From positions 1 through 7,127 of the forward strand of contig DAIDKG010000362.1 of the NCBI GenBank assembly GCA_027450125.1: a DNA stretch of 7,127 nucleotides, given 5' to 3'. Of this stretch, positions 1 through 5,839 are shown piece by piece (within the stretch, counting starts at the first letter, position 1; each line of letters starts with the position of its first letter). The translations under genes were made by a program, and so were the position numbers. This DNA is from Bordetella sp. Lineage in GTDB: Bacteria; Pseudomonadota; Gammaproteobacteria; Burkholderiales; Burkholderiaceae_B. Below the pieces are notes generated by a model. That model saw only the letters and a program-made list of their open reading frames with translations, did not search any database and was not told the origin of the DNA.

Positions 1-380
1 TGCTGGCCATTGCCCTGCGCCAGGACCGTCAGCGTATGTTCCTGCGTGCCGGCGCCGGCCGGCACCTTCAATTTCAACTGCAGCGTGACGCTGTCGTCGG
101 GCGTGGGCATCGCTGCAGCCACCGGCTGCCCGCCGCCCAGCAGCGTAGCCGTCCAGCCTTGCGGCACGCCTTGCACGCTCAGCGACAAGCGCGTCGGCGG
201 CAAGCCGTAGTCGCGCAGTTGCATGGAGATGCGGGATGTGGCGCCGGCCTGGGCGGTGATGGCCGGATAGTCGGTCGTGAGATACAGACCTTTGACGTTA
301 TGGTTGTTTTGGGCATGTGCCGCGGCAATGCCCAAGGTCATCGAGGCCGTGGCCAGAAGGGTCAGCAGTTTTTTGCGCAT
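1..380 (-). CDS. Exported NEW3-domain (COG1470-like) protein, 5' part only
   Basis: The gene runs off the left edge, so only the first 126 residues are visible. The N-terminus is a textbook Sec signal peptide: MRKK, then a hydrophobic stretch to about residue 20 and an AHA cleavage site before Gln24. The mature part is rich in beta-strand and has the look of a NEW3 (alpha-galactosidase NPCBM-associated) immunoglobulin-like domain, with a 'GxYLTTDYP' first strand, 'LRDYGLPPTRLSLSVQGVP' followed by 'GW', and a 'VPAGAGTQEHTLTVLA' end. Such proteins are exported or membrane-anchored; their ligand is generally unknown, and family members are often encoded beside ABC-2 type transporter genes, which here would lie outside the window. 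An in-frame ATG at 413 would add 11 residues ahead of MRKK; neither start has a clear Shine-Dalgarno, and I prefer 380 because it gives a normal-length signal peptide. An in-frame stop upstream of 413 excludes longer forms. Family assignment is by eye and moderate. Confidence 0.72.
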   Translation of the reverse strand, partial: MRKKLLTLLATASMTLGIAAAHAQNNHNVKGLYLTTDYPAITAQAGATSRISMQLRDYGLPPTRLSLSVQGVPQGWTATLLGGGQPVAAAMPTPDDSVTLQLKLKVPAGAGTQEHTLTVLAQGNGQ

Positions 381-413
381 ATCCGTCGTCGTTGAAATGG
401 ATTGCGGGCTCAT

Positions 414-568
414 GGACGGGCCATGCTTGCCGGCGCTCCGGGGTCAATAACAAATGGACGCGTCTACGCGATCTGTGCCGCGCTCTTACCCCCGCACTGT
501 TGTGCGTCGCTAGGGCTTAGGAACCCGGCAGCCTAGGATTGGTTCCGCCGCGGCGGCGGTGTCTTATT
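414..568. other. Noncoding gap between rmuC and the NEW3 gene, rich in dyads
   Basis: No credible gene is present. The stretch contains several short inverted repeats: CGCGT-CT-ACGCG at 459-470, CGCAC-TGTT-GTGCG at 493-506, GGAACC/GGTTCC arms at 520-525 and 541-546, and a GC-rich palindrome at 545-556. None is followed by a T-run in the minus-strand direction, so I cannot call an intrinsic terminator for the rmuC transcript. I also found no good sigma-70 promoter for the NEW3 gene; a TTGACC hexamer lies on the minus strand near 445, without a matching -10. The gap probably holds the end of one transcription unit and the promoter of the next, but the exact elements are not visible. Confidence 0.5.
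520..556. repeat. Nested inverted repeats just downstream of rmuC
   Basis: Arms GGAACC (520-525) and GGTTCC (541-546) are perfectly complementary with a 15-nt loop. Overlapping the right arm is a perfect 12-bp palindrome, CCGCCGCGGCGG (545-556), which begins 12 nt beyond the rmuC stop codon. The two structures are mutually exclusive as RNA hairpins. No U-tract follows in the direction of rmuC transcription, so this might be an RNA 3'-end stabilising stem or simply GC-rich sequence; it is not a standard terminator. Confidence 0.4.
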
Positions 569-1969
569 TCAGGCAGTTTCATCGTCTGCCGGGTCCTCGC
601 CGCCCAGCAGGCTCGCCCCTTCCCCTTCGGGCAGGGCCTCTCCAGGCAGGGCCTCACCGGGCAGCGCTTCGACATCGCGCAGGTTGCGCAGCATGGCCCG
701 GGTGCGGACCTGCGTCTGGCCAATTTTGTTGCTGGCCTGGTCCAGGCTCTTCTTGACGCTGGCCAGCGATTCGCCGAACTTGCCGAACTCGGTCTTGACC
801 GTACGCAGCACCTGCCAGACTTCCGATGAACGCTGCTCGATGGCCAGCGTACGGAAGCCCATCTGCAGGCTGTTGAGCATGGCGGCCAGATTCGACGGGC
901 CGGCCGCGCTCACACGCAACGACTGCAACTTGTCCGACAGGCCCGGCACGCGCAGGACCTCGGCATACAGACCTTCGGTGGGCAGGAACATGATGGCGAA
1001 GTCGGTGGTGTGCGGCGGGGCCACATACTTGGTGATGTTCCGGGCCTGGACTTCGACGGCGCGTGCGAGCGCGGCCGATGCAGTGCGCGCGGCATCGGTG
1101 TCGCCGGCTTCCTGCGCCTCGAGCAGGCGTTCGTATTCTTCCTTGGGAAACTTGGCGTCGATGGGCAGCCAGACCGGCTCGCCCTCTTCGCCTCGACCCG
1201 GCAGCCGAATGGCGAACTCGACGATGGCATCGCTGCCCGGCACCGGCTTGACGTTGCGGCCGTACTGATCGGGCGTCATGGTGTCTTCGATCAGGCGGGC
1301 CAGCTGGACTTCGCCCCAGGTACCGCGCGACTTGACATTGGTGAGCACGCGCTTGAGGTCTCCGACCCCGGCAGCCAGGCTCTGCATCTCGCCCAGGCCC
1401 TTGTGTACGGCCTCCAGGCGCTCCGAGACCAGGCGGAAGGATTCTCCCAGCCGCTGCTCCAGCGTGGCGTGCAGCTTTTCGTCAACTGTACGCTGCATGG
1501 CTTCCAGGCGCTGGCCGTTGTCGGCCTGCAGCGCCTTCAGTCGTTCGTCCACCGTCTGGCGCACCTCGCCCATGCGGCGGTCGTTGAGCTCGACCAGTCC
1601 TTGCAGGCGCTCGCCGAACTGCGAGGCGAAACGGCCCAGCGCATCGTTGTGCTCGACCCGCGCCTCGCGGGCATCGCGGCTTAGCGCCGCGCGCAAGTCT
1701 TCATGGCTCTGCGCCAGGCTGGCGCCCAGGGCGCGCATGGCCTCGGTCAGCTCGGCGCGCAGGTCGCGCTGGCTTTGCGCCAGTTCATTGCGGGTGTCGC
1801 GCTGGCTGCCGGACAGTTCTTCGCGCATGCCGCGTTCGGAGCGCTCCAGGGCATCGAGCATGGCGCGCTGCCCATCCGCGCCGTGGCGGCTGCGCAGCGC
1901 GAGATGCAGGCTCGCCACGAAGGCCAGCACCGCGGCCGCCGCGGCGACCCAAATCAACAGGTATTCCAT
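569..1969 (-). CDS. rmuC: RmuC family DNA recombination protein
   Basis: The predicted protein of 466 residues is a typical RmuC (COG1322). In E. coli, loss of RmuC raises the rate of inversions at short inverted repeats; the family core is predicted to have a restriction-endonuclease-like fold, but its activity is not established. Visible layout: one N-terminal membrane segment (about residues 3-25, MEYLLIWVAAAAAVLAF), a long Glu/Arg/Gln-rich coiled coil (about 35-200), then the RmuC domain (about 205-430) with GTWGE (216-220), 'WLPIDAKFP' (D271-x-K273, the likely nuclease-like motif), 'YVAPPHTTDFAIMFLPTEGLYAEV' split around residues 315-338, and a second helical stretch. The C-terminal ~30 residues are acidic and contain ALPGE repeats. 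The start is the ATG at 1969, which overlaps the glycosylase stop as TGATG, suggesting translational coupling; it places the membrane helix at the very N-terminus. The frame stays open far upstream, but that part is antifamily sequence lying over the two preceding genes and is not coding. Confidence 0.93.
   Translation of the reverse strand: MEYLLIWVAAAAAVLAFVASLHLALRSRHGADGQRAMLDALERSERGMREELSGSQRDTRNELAQSQRDLRAELTEAMRALGASLAQSHEDLRAALSRDAREARVEHNDALGRFASQFGERLQGLVELNDRRMGEVRQTVDERLKALQADNGQRLEAMQRTVDEKLHATLEQRLGESFRLVSERLEAVHKGLGEMQSLAAGVGDLKRVLTNVKSRGTWGEVQLARLIEDTMTPDQYGRNVKPVPGSDAIVEFAIRLPGRGEEGEPVWLPIDAKFPKEEYERLLEAQEAGDTDAARTASAALARAVEVQARNITKYVAPPHTTDFAIMFLPTEGLYAEVLRVPGLSDKLQSLRVSAAGPSNLAAMLNSLQMGFRTLAIEQRSSEVWQVLRTVKTEFGKFGESLASVKKSLDQASNKIGQTQVRTRAMLRNLRDVEALPGEALPGEALPEGEGASLLGGEDPADDETA
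630..670 (-). repeat. Three imperfect 15-bp tandem units in the rmuC 3' end
   Basis: On the plus strand GGCAGGGCCTC occurs at 630-640 and 645-655, and a variant GGCAGCGCTTC at 660-670, giving a 15-bp period. In protein it encodes EALPGEALPGEALPEGE (about residues 435-450 of RmuC). The unit is in frame, so gain or loss of copies would only change the length of a tail that lies outside the conserved RmuC domain. Confidence 0.8.
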
Positions 1970-2646
1970 CACAAAATCGTACCCTGAATATCGACCAGGA
2001 CGTAGTCGCGCCCTTGCTGCTGCCCGCGGCGCAGGGGATTGCGGGTGCTGCAGGCGGCGTATCCTGGATCGACATAGCGGTAGAACAGGTGTTCGTCGCG
2101 GCCGGCCGGGATGCCCAGCCTGGGCGCGTTGAGCAGCCGTCCGGGACTCGCGCCCACGTCCTGCACATAGAGGCGGGCCGGATCGAAGCCTTGCGCATCC
2201 CAATCGGCGATCTTCAGGTTCAGCGAACGGCACAGGAGCGCCTGGCCGGCGCACAGCCTGCGGGGATCGCGCGGATTGCCCCGCGCATCCGGATTGAGCG
2301 CCTGCATGCGCGCCAGCGACCTGGGGCCGGACATCTCGTCCAGCCACGGGTGGGCCGACTTGATCAGCACCGCGTTGCCGGGCCCGGCAGCGCTGAAATT
2401 GAGCGAGTCGCCGCCCTGCGAGTGGTACATGTAGATCGTGCCGCCGTCCATGAACAGGGCGCGCCGCTTGTGGGTATAACCCAAGGAGGCGTGGCTGCCC
2501 TTCTCGTCCAGGTAATAGGCCTCGGTCTCGATGATGCGCACCGACAGCCACAAGCGGCCCAGCTTGCGGCGTATGACCTTGCCGATCAGCTCGCGGGCCA
2601 ATTGGCAGGCGTCGCGGTTGAAGAAGGAGTCGGCGAGCGCAGTCAT
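1969..2646 (-). CDS. Putative 3-methyladenine DNA glycosylase (AAG/MPG type)
   Basis: The product (225 residues from the ATG at 2646) belongs to the AAG/MPG family (PF02245), monofunctional base-excision enzymes that flip out and remove alkylated purines such as 3-methyladenine. Numbering from the upstream TTG (add-two numbering), the family landmarks are: 'RIIETEAY' with the catalytic Glu44 (human Glu125) and Tyr46 (human Tyr127); His54 (human His136); 'GGTIYMY' with Tyr76 (human Tyr159, the intercalating/stacking region); 'DSLN' with Asn85 (human Asn169); and 'AVLIKSAHPW', where Lys98 sits at the position of human Arg182. C-terminal 'RRLCAGQALLCRSL' and the closing 'DPGYAACSTRNP' are also family-like. 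I chose ATG 2646, 12 nt after the yffB-like stop; a TTG at 2652 is the alternative and no clear Shine-Dalgarno precedes either, so translation may be coupled to the gene upstream. The stop codon overlaps the rmuC start. Substrate range is not deducible. Confidence 0.92.
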   Translation of the reverse strand: MTALADSFFNRDACQLARELIGKVIRRKLGRLWLSVRIIETEAYYLDEKGSHASLGYTHKRRALFMDGGTIYMYHSQGGDSLNFSAAGPGNAVLIKSAHPWLDEMSGPRSLARMQALNPDARGNPRDPRRLCAGQALLCRSLNLKIADWDAQGFDPARLYVQDVGASPGRLLNAPRLGIPAGRDEHLFYRYVDPGYAACSTRNPLRRGQQQGRDYVLVDIQGTIL

Positions 2647-2658
2647 CGGCAAGCGCCG

Positions 2659-3015
2659 TCAGGCGAACCGCTCGCCGTACCGCTTCTCGGAGAATCCCAC
2701 CGTGACCTCGCCGTCCCCGGTCACCGTGACCGGCCGACGCACCAGCGCCGGGTAATCGGCGATAAGCCTGGTCCATTGCGCATCGGTGGATGCAGCGCGC
2801 CGCTCTTCGGGCAGGGCGCGCCAGGTCATCGACGTGCGGTTGACCAGCTTTTCCCACCCTCCGACCTTGCCGGCCCAGGCTTTGAGCGTGGCCGCGGGCA
2901 CCGGCTCGTCGCGGTAGTCGATGAACGCGTGCGCGATGCCGTGCGCATCCAGCCAATCCCGCGCCTTGATGCAGGTGCCGCACTTGGCCAGTCCGTAAAG
3001 CGTCGTCTCGCTCAT
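2659..3015 (-). CDS. YffB-like ArsC/Spx-fold protein with CxxC motif
   Basis: This 118-residue protein has the ArsC/Spx thioredoxin-like fold (PF03960) and is closest in pattern to E. coli YffB, whose function is not firmly known. It begins with the family beta-strand and active-site turn 'TLYGLAKCGTCIKARDWLD' (Cys12 and Cys15), then 'HAFIDYRDEPV', 'LVNRTSMTWRAL' (62-68), and 'PALVRRPVTV' with the conserved RRP (93-95), ending in 'VGFSEKRYGERF'. As I recall the E. coli protein, its motif is CDTI, so the second cysteine here recalls Spx and some ArsC forms and could form an intramolecular disulfide. The name arsenate reductase is often transferred to this family but is not supported here. ATG 3015 is chosen: it shares ATGA with the potI stop and is preceded by AGGGAG 11 nt upstream; an ATG at 3039 would add eight non-family residues. 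Confidence 0.88.
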   Translation of the reverse strand: MSETTLYGLAKCGTCIKARDWLDAHGIAHAFIDYRDEPVPAATLKAWAGKVGGWEKLVNRTSMTWRALPEERRAASTDAQWTRLIADYPALVRRPVTVTGDGEVTVGFSEKRYGERFA

Positions 3016-3821
3016 GATGCCGATTTCTCCCTGCGCCATTGAAGGCGGTTGGCCACGACCACCAAAATGCCCACGGCCAGGATGAAAATCGTGGCCAGGG
3101 CGTTGATCTCGGGCTTCAGGCCCAGCCGCACGCGCGAGAAAACCTCCATGGGCAGCGTGGACGCTCCCGGCCCGGACAGAAACGAGGAGGTCACCACATC
3201 ATCGAGCGACAGCGTGAACGAGAGCAGCCAGCCCGACGCGAGCGACGGGGCGATGAGCGGCAGGGTGATCGCAAAGAACACCTTGAGCGGCGGCGCGCCC
3301 AGGTCGAGCGCCGCCTCTTCGATCGACCGGTCCAGATCGCGCACGCGCGCCTGGATGATGACCGCCACGTAGGACATGCAGAGAACCACGTGCCCCACCC
3401 AAATGGTGAAGCTGCCGTTTTCGGCAGGCCAGCCCAGCGTGCTGCGCAGCTCGACGAACATCAGCAGCAGCGAGATGCCCAGCACGACTTCGGGAATGAC
3501 CAGCGGCGCGCTCAGCATGCCGACATAAAGCGCGAACCCGCGAAAACGCCCCATGCGCGCGAGCACATAGCCGGCCCAGGTGCCGACGATCGTGGCCGCC
3601 GTAGCCGCGAGCAGCGCGATCTTGAACGACAGCAGCGCCGCCGACAGCAGCGTATCGTCATGCAGCAGGGACACATACCAGCGCAGCGAGAACCCGCTCC
3701 AGGACGTCAGCACCGCCGATGCATTGAACGAAAACACCACCAGGCAGACGATGGGCAGGTACAGAAAGCCGTAACCCAAGGCCAGGGCCACCAGGCGCAA
3801 GGTCTTGTTGGGACCGTTCAT
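3012..3821 (-). CDS. potI: Polyamine ABC transporter permease PotI
   Basis: Second membrane permease of the importer, 269 residues, matching the usual PotI length. Hydrophobic segments appear at about 10-32, 62-88, 96-124, 139-156, 188-206 and 241-257, consistent with six transmembrane helices. The EAA loop that docks onto the ATPase is clear at about 169-188: EEAALDLGAPP followed by ITLP, with the hallmark Gly175 and Leu-Pro. The N-terminal 'YLPIVCLVVFSFNAS' and the post-EAA 'SFTLSLDDVVTSSFLSGPG' are characteristic of PotI/PotC-type subunits. It pairs with PotH to form the channel and passes the ligand delivered by PotF. The ATG overlaps the potH stop by 4 nt and has a strong ribosome binding site inside potH; the stop overlaps the yffB-like start by 4 nt. 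Confidence 0.95.
   Translation of the reverse strand: MNGPNKTLRLVALALGYGFLYLPIVCLVVFSFNASAVLTSWSGFSLRWYVSLLHDDTLLSAALLSFKIALLAATAATIVGTWAGYVLARMGRFRGFALYVGMLSAPLVIPEVVLGISLLLMFVELRSTLGWPAENGSFTIWVGHVVLCMSYVAVIIQARVRDLDRSIEEAALDLGAPPLKVFFAITLPLIAPSLASGWLLSFTLSLDDVVTSSFLSGPGASTLPMEVFSRVRLGLKPEINALATIFILAVGILVVVANRLQWRREKSAS
3027..3032 (-). promoter_or_regulatory. Ribosome binding site of the yffB-like gene
   Basis: AGGGAG on the minus strand, 11 nt from the ATG at 3015 and within the last codons of potI. It supports the 3015 start over the upstream ATG at 3039, for which the site would lie inside the coding region. Confidence 0.65.
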
Positions 3822-4729
3822 CTTGCGCCCTCCCGCTCCTGGCTGCGGACCTGGTAGTACTGGAACAGGGCCAGGGGCACCAGCAGCAGCAGGACCATCA
3901 CGATGGTCACCGCGGAGGCCATGGGCCAGTCGGCGTTGTTGAAGAATTCATTCCACATAACGCGGCCCATCATCAGCGTGTTGGCGCCGCCCAGCATCTC
4001 GGGGATGACGTACTCGCCCACGCAGGGTATGAACACCAGCATCGCCCCCGAGACCACGCCCGGCATGGACAGCGGCAGCGTGATGCGCCAGAACGCGATC
4101 CAGGGCCGCGCGCCCAGGTCGTAGGCCGCCTCGAGCAGGCGCAGGTCCATCTTCACCAGGTTGGCGTAGAGCGGCAAAATGAAGAACGGAAGATAGGCGT
4201 AGATCATGCCGATGTAGACGGCGAGATCGGTGCGGTAGATTTCGATGGGCGAGTGGGTCAGGCCCAGCGCCATCAGCAACTGGTTGAGCAGTCCGTCGTT
4301 GCGCAGGATGCCCACCCAGGCGTAGACGCGCAGCAGCTGGGACGTCCAGAACGGCAGGATCACGCCCAGCAGCAGCAGGTTGCGCGTCCTGGGGGAGGAT
4401 CTGGCTACGTAATACGCCACCGGATAGCCTATGACGATGCACCAGACCGTGGTGATCGCCGCCATCTTGATCGAATTGAGATACGTGGCAGCGTACAGGC
4501 TGTCGGAGAACAGCATGGCGTAGCCGCGCCAATGCAGATCGAACTTGGCGATGCCGTCTTCGAGGTGTATTAGCGGCGTGTACGGCGGGATGCCGAACTT
4601 GAGATCGGCAAAGCTGATCTTGAGCACCAGCAGGAAAGGCACCAGCAGGAAAGCCACCAGCCAGGCATAAGGCGGCAGGATGGCCAGCGTGCGTCCCGAC
4701 GGCTTGATGCGTGAGAGCGCGGCCTTCAT
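3818..4729 (-). CDS. potH: Polyamine ABC transporter permease PotH
   Basis: First permease of the importer, 303 residues. The first membrane helix (about 16-38, 'YAWLVAFLLVPFLLVLKISF') is followed by the periplasmic stretch with 'GIPPYTPLI', which is typical of PotH/PotB, then helices at about 88-108, 117-140, 168-190, 220-245 and 270-290. The EAA loop at 200-219 reads EAAYDLGARP then ITLP, with Gly206 and Leu218-Pro219, and is followed by 'LVFIPCVGEYVIPEMLGG' and 'NEFFNNADWPMASA', both strongly conserved in PotH. It forms the transmembrane channel with PotI. Start ATG 4729 shares ATGA with the potG stop; the Shine-Dalgarno is weak, so translation is probably coupled. The stop overlaps the potI start by 4 nt. 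Confidence 0.95.
   Translation of the reverse strand: MKAALSRIKPSGRTLAILPPYAWLVAFLLVPFLLVLKISFADLKFGIPPYTPLIHLEDGIAKFDLHWRGYAMLFSDSLYAATYLNSIKMAAITTVWCIVIGYPVAYYVARSSPRTRNLLLLGVILPFWTSQLLRVYAWVGILRNDGLLNQLLMALGLTHSPIEIYRTDLAVYIGMIYAYLPFFILPLYANLVKMDLRLLEAAYDLGARPWIAFWRITLPLSMPGVVSGAMLVFIPCVGEYVIPEMLGGANTLMMGRVMWNEFFNNADWPMASAVTIVMVLLLLVPLALFQYYQVRSQEREGAR
3828..3834 (-). promoter_or_regulatory. Strong ribosome binding site of potI
   Basis: GGGAGGG on the minus strand, 6 nt before the potI ATG and embedded in the last codons of potH (Arg-Glu-Gly-Ala-Arg-stop). It is the best Shine-Dalgarno in the operon and could keep potI translated independently of potH coupling. Confidence 0.75.
4624..4653 (-). 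repeat. Perfect 15-bp tandem duplication inside potH
   Basis: GCACCAGCAGGAAAG occurs twice back to back (4624-4638 and 4639-4653, plus strand), followed by a decayed partial third copy (CCACCAGCC). It encodes the FLLVP-FLLVL part of the first transmembrane helix of PotH. The helix has the usual length for the family, so the repeat most likely reflects Leu/Val codon bias rather than an insertion; it is in frame. Confidence 0.75.
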
Positions 4730-5835
4730 GCTGCCAGCACCGTCGCGCTATCGGCGTCCCAGCTGACGTAGGCCTCCTCGCCGATTCCGGGCGCATCCAT
4801 GCGGGCCAGCGTCAGGCTGGGCACGCTGGCTTCGACCATCTTTCCCGAATCCAGGCGCACCTGATAGAGCGCGTAGCTGCCCATCCATGCCATGTGGCTC
4901 ACGATGCCACGCGACCAGTTGTAATCGCCCGCAGGCTGTTCGCGCGCAACCACCACGCGCTCGGGCCTGATGGATACGGCCACTTCCATGCCGAGCGGCT
5001 CGCTCACGCCGTGGCTGACGTAGAGGCGCCGCGAGAGATCCGCGGACTCGATGGCCACGTGGTCGGGTTCGTCGATGACGATCGACCCCTCGAACAGATT
5101 GGTCGTGCCGATGAACCCGGCCACGAACCGCGAATTGGGAAAGTTGTAGACGTCCTGCGGCGTGCCGCACTGCACGATCTGGCCTTCGGTCATGACGGCC
5201 AGGCGGCGCGCCATGGTCATGGCTTCTTCCTGGTCGTGGGTGACCAGGATGCAGGTCACGCCCACCTGCTGGACGATCTTGACCAGCTCGATCTGCGTCT
5301 TCTGGCGGATCTGCTTGTCCAGCGCAGACATGGGCTCGTCGAGCAGCAGCAGCTTGGGCCGCTTGACCAGGCTGCGCGCCAGCGCCACGCGCTGCTGCTG
5401 GCCGCCGGAGAGCTGGTGCGGCTTGCGGCGCGTGTAGCCGGCCATCTGGACCAGCGTCAGCGCCTCGAAGACACGGTCGTGGATCTCGGCCTTGGGCACC
5501 CCCTCCTGCTTCAGGCCGAAGGCCACGTTGGCCTCGACCGTCATGTGCGGAAAAAGCGCATAGGACTGGAACATCATGTTGACGGGCCGCTGGTAGGGCG
5601 GCACCTGGGTGATGTCCTCGCCGTCAAGCAGGATGCGGCCGGAGGTGGGCTGCTCGAAGCCGGCGAGCATGCGCAAAAGCGTCGACTTGCCGCTGCCCGA
5701 GCTGCCCAGGAGCGCGAATATCTCGTTGCGGGCGACCGAGAGATCGACCGAGCCGACGGCGACCGTGTCGCCGAAGATCTTGACGACCTGCTCGACCTTG
5801 ACGAATTCGTCGGGACCCGGAATGGAGGCGCTCAT
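4726..5835 (-). CDS. potG: Polyamine ABC transporter ATP-binding protein PotG
   Basis: The ATPase of the importer, 369 residues, cytoplasmic and working as a dimer under PotH/PotI. All nucleotide-binding motifs are intact: Walker A GSSGSGKST (44-52), Q-loop Gln90 in 'MMFQSYALFPHMTV', ABC signature LSGGQQQR (142-149), Walker B LLLLDEP (162-168), D-loop SALD (170-173) and H-loop His200 in 'LVTHDQEEAM'. From about residue 230 on comes the extension typical of PotA/PotG/MalK-like ATPases, with 'IRPERV' and a TOBE domain in roughly the last 90 residues. The gene starts 4 nt after potF, and a GGCGG-like site overlapping the potF stop serves as ribosome binding site; the stop overlaps the potH start by 4 nt. 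PotG is preferred over PotA because of the order FGHI and of the PotF-like binding protein beside it. Confidence 0.95.
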   Translation of the reverse strand: MSASIPGPDEFVKVEQVVKIFGDTVAVGSVDLSVARNEIFALLGSSGSGKSTLLRMLAGFEQPTSGRILLDGEDITQVPPYQRPVNMMFQSYALFPHMTVEANVAFGLKQEGVPKAEIHDRVFEALTLVQMAGYTRRKPHQLSGGQQQRVALARSLVKRPKLLLLDEPMSALDKQIRQKTQIELVKIVQQVGVTCILVTHDQEEAMTMARRLAVMTEGQIVQCGTPQDVYNFPNSRFVAGFIGTTNLFEGSIVIDEPDHVAIESADLSRRLYVSHGVSEPLGMEVAVSIRPERVVVAREQPAGDYNWSRGIVSHMAWMGSYALYQVRLDSGKMVEASVPSLTLARMDAPGIGEEAYVSWDADSATVLAA

Positions 5836-5839
5836 GCGC

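Noticed and set aside
10..520. Short plus-strand open frames at the left edge
   Set aside because: They oppose the signal peptide and NEW3-like domain of the minus-strand gene or lie in the dyad-rich gap, and have no ribosome binding site or family pattern.
569..2983. An 804-codon minus-strand frame suggesting a fusion ahead of RmuC
   Set aside because: Only the part from the ATG at 1969 is RmuC-like. The upstream extension lies in a wrong frame over the glycosylase and yffB-like genes, which both have clear family motifs in their own frames.
2659..3015. Naming the yffB-like gene arsC (arsenate reductase)
   Set aside because: The fold is shared, but the motif pattern is YffB-type, and no ars operon gene is nearby.
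2014..3042. Open plus-strand frame of 342 codons opposite the glycosylase and yffB-like genes
   Set aside because: It spans two well-supported minus-strand genes and their junction, has shadow-type composition and shows no domain.
3039..3857. Open plus-strand frame of 272 codons opposite potI
   Set aside because: Rich in Arg, Gln, His and Glu, antisense to a clear permease, with no domain or ribosome binding site.
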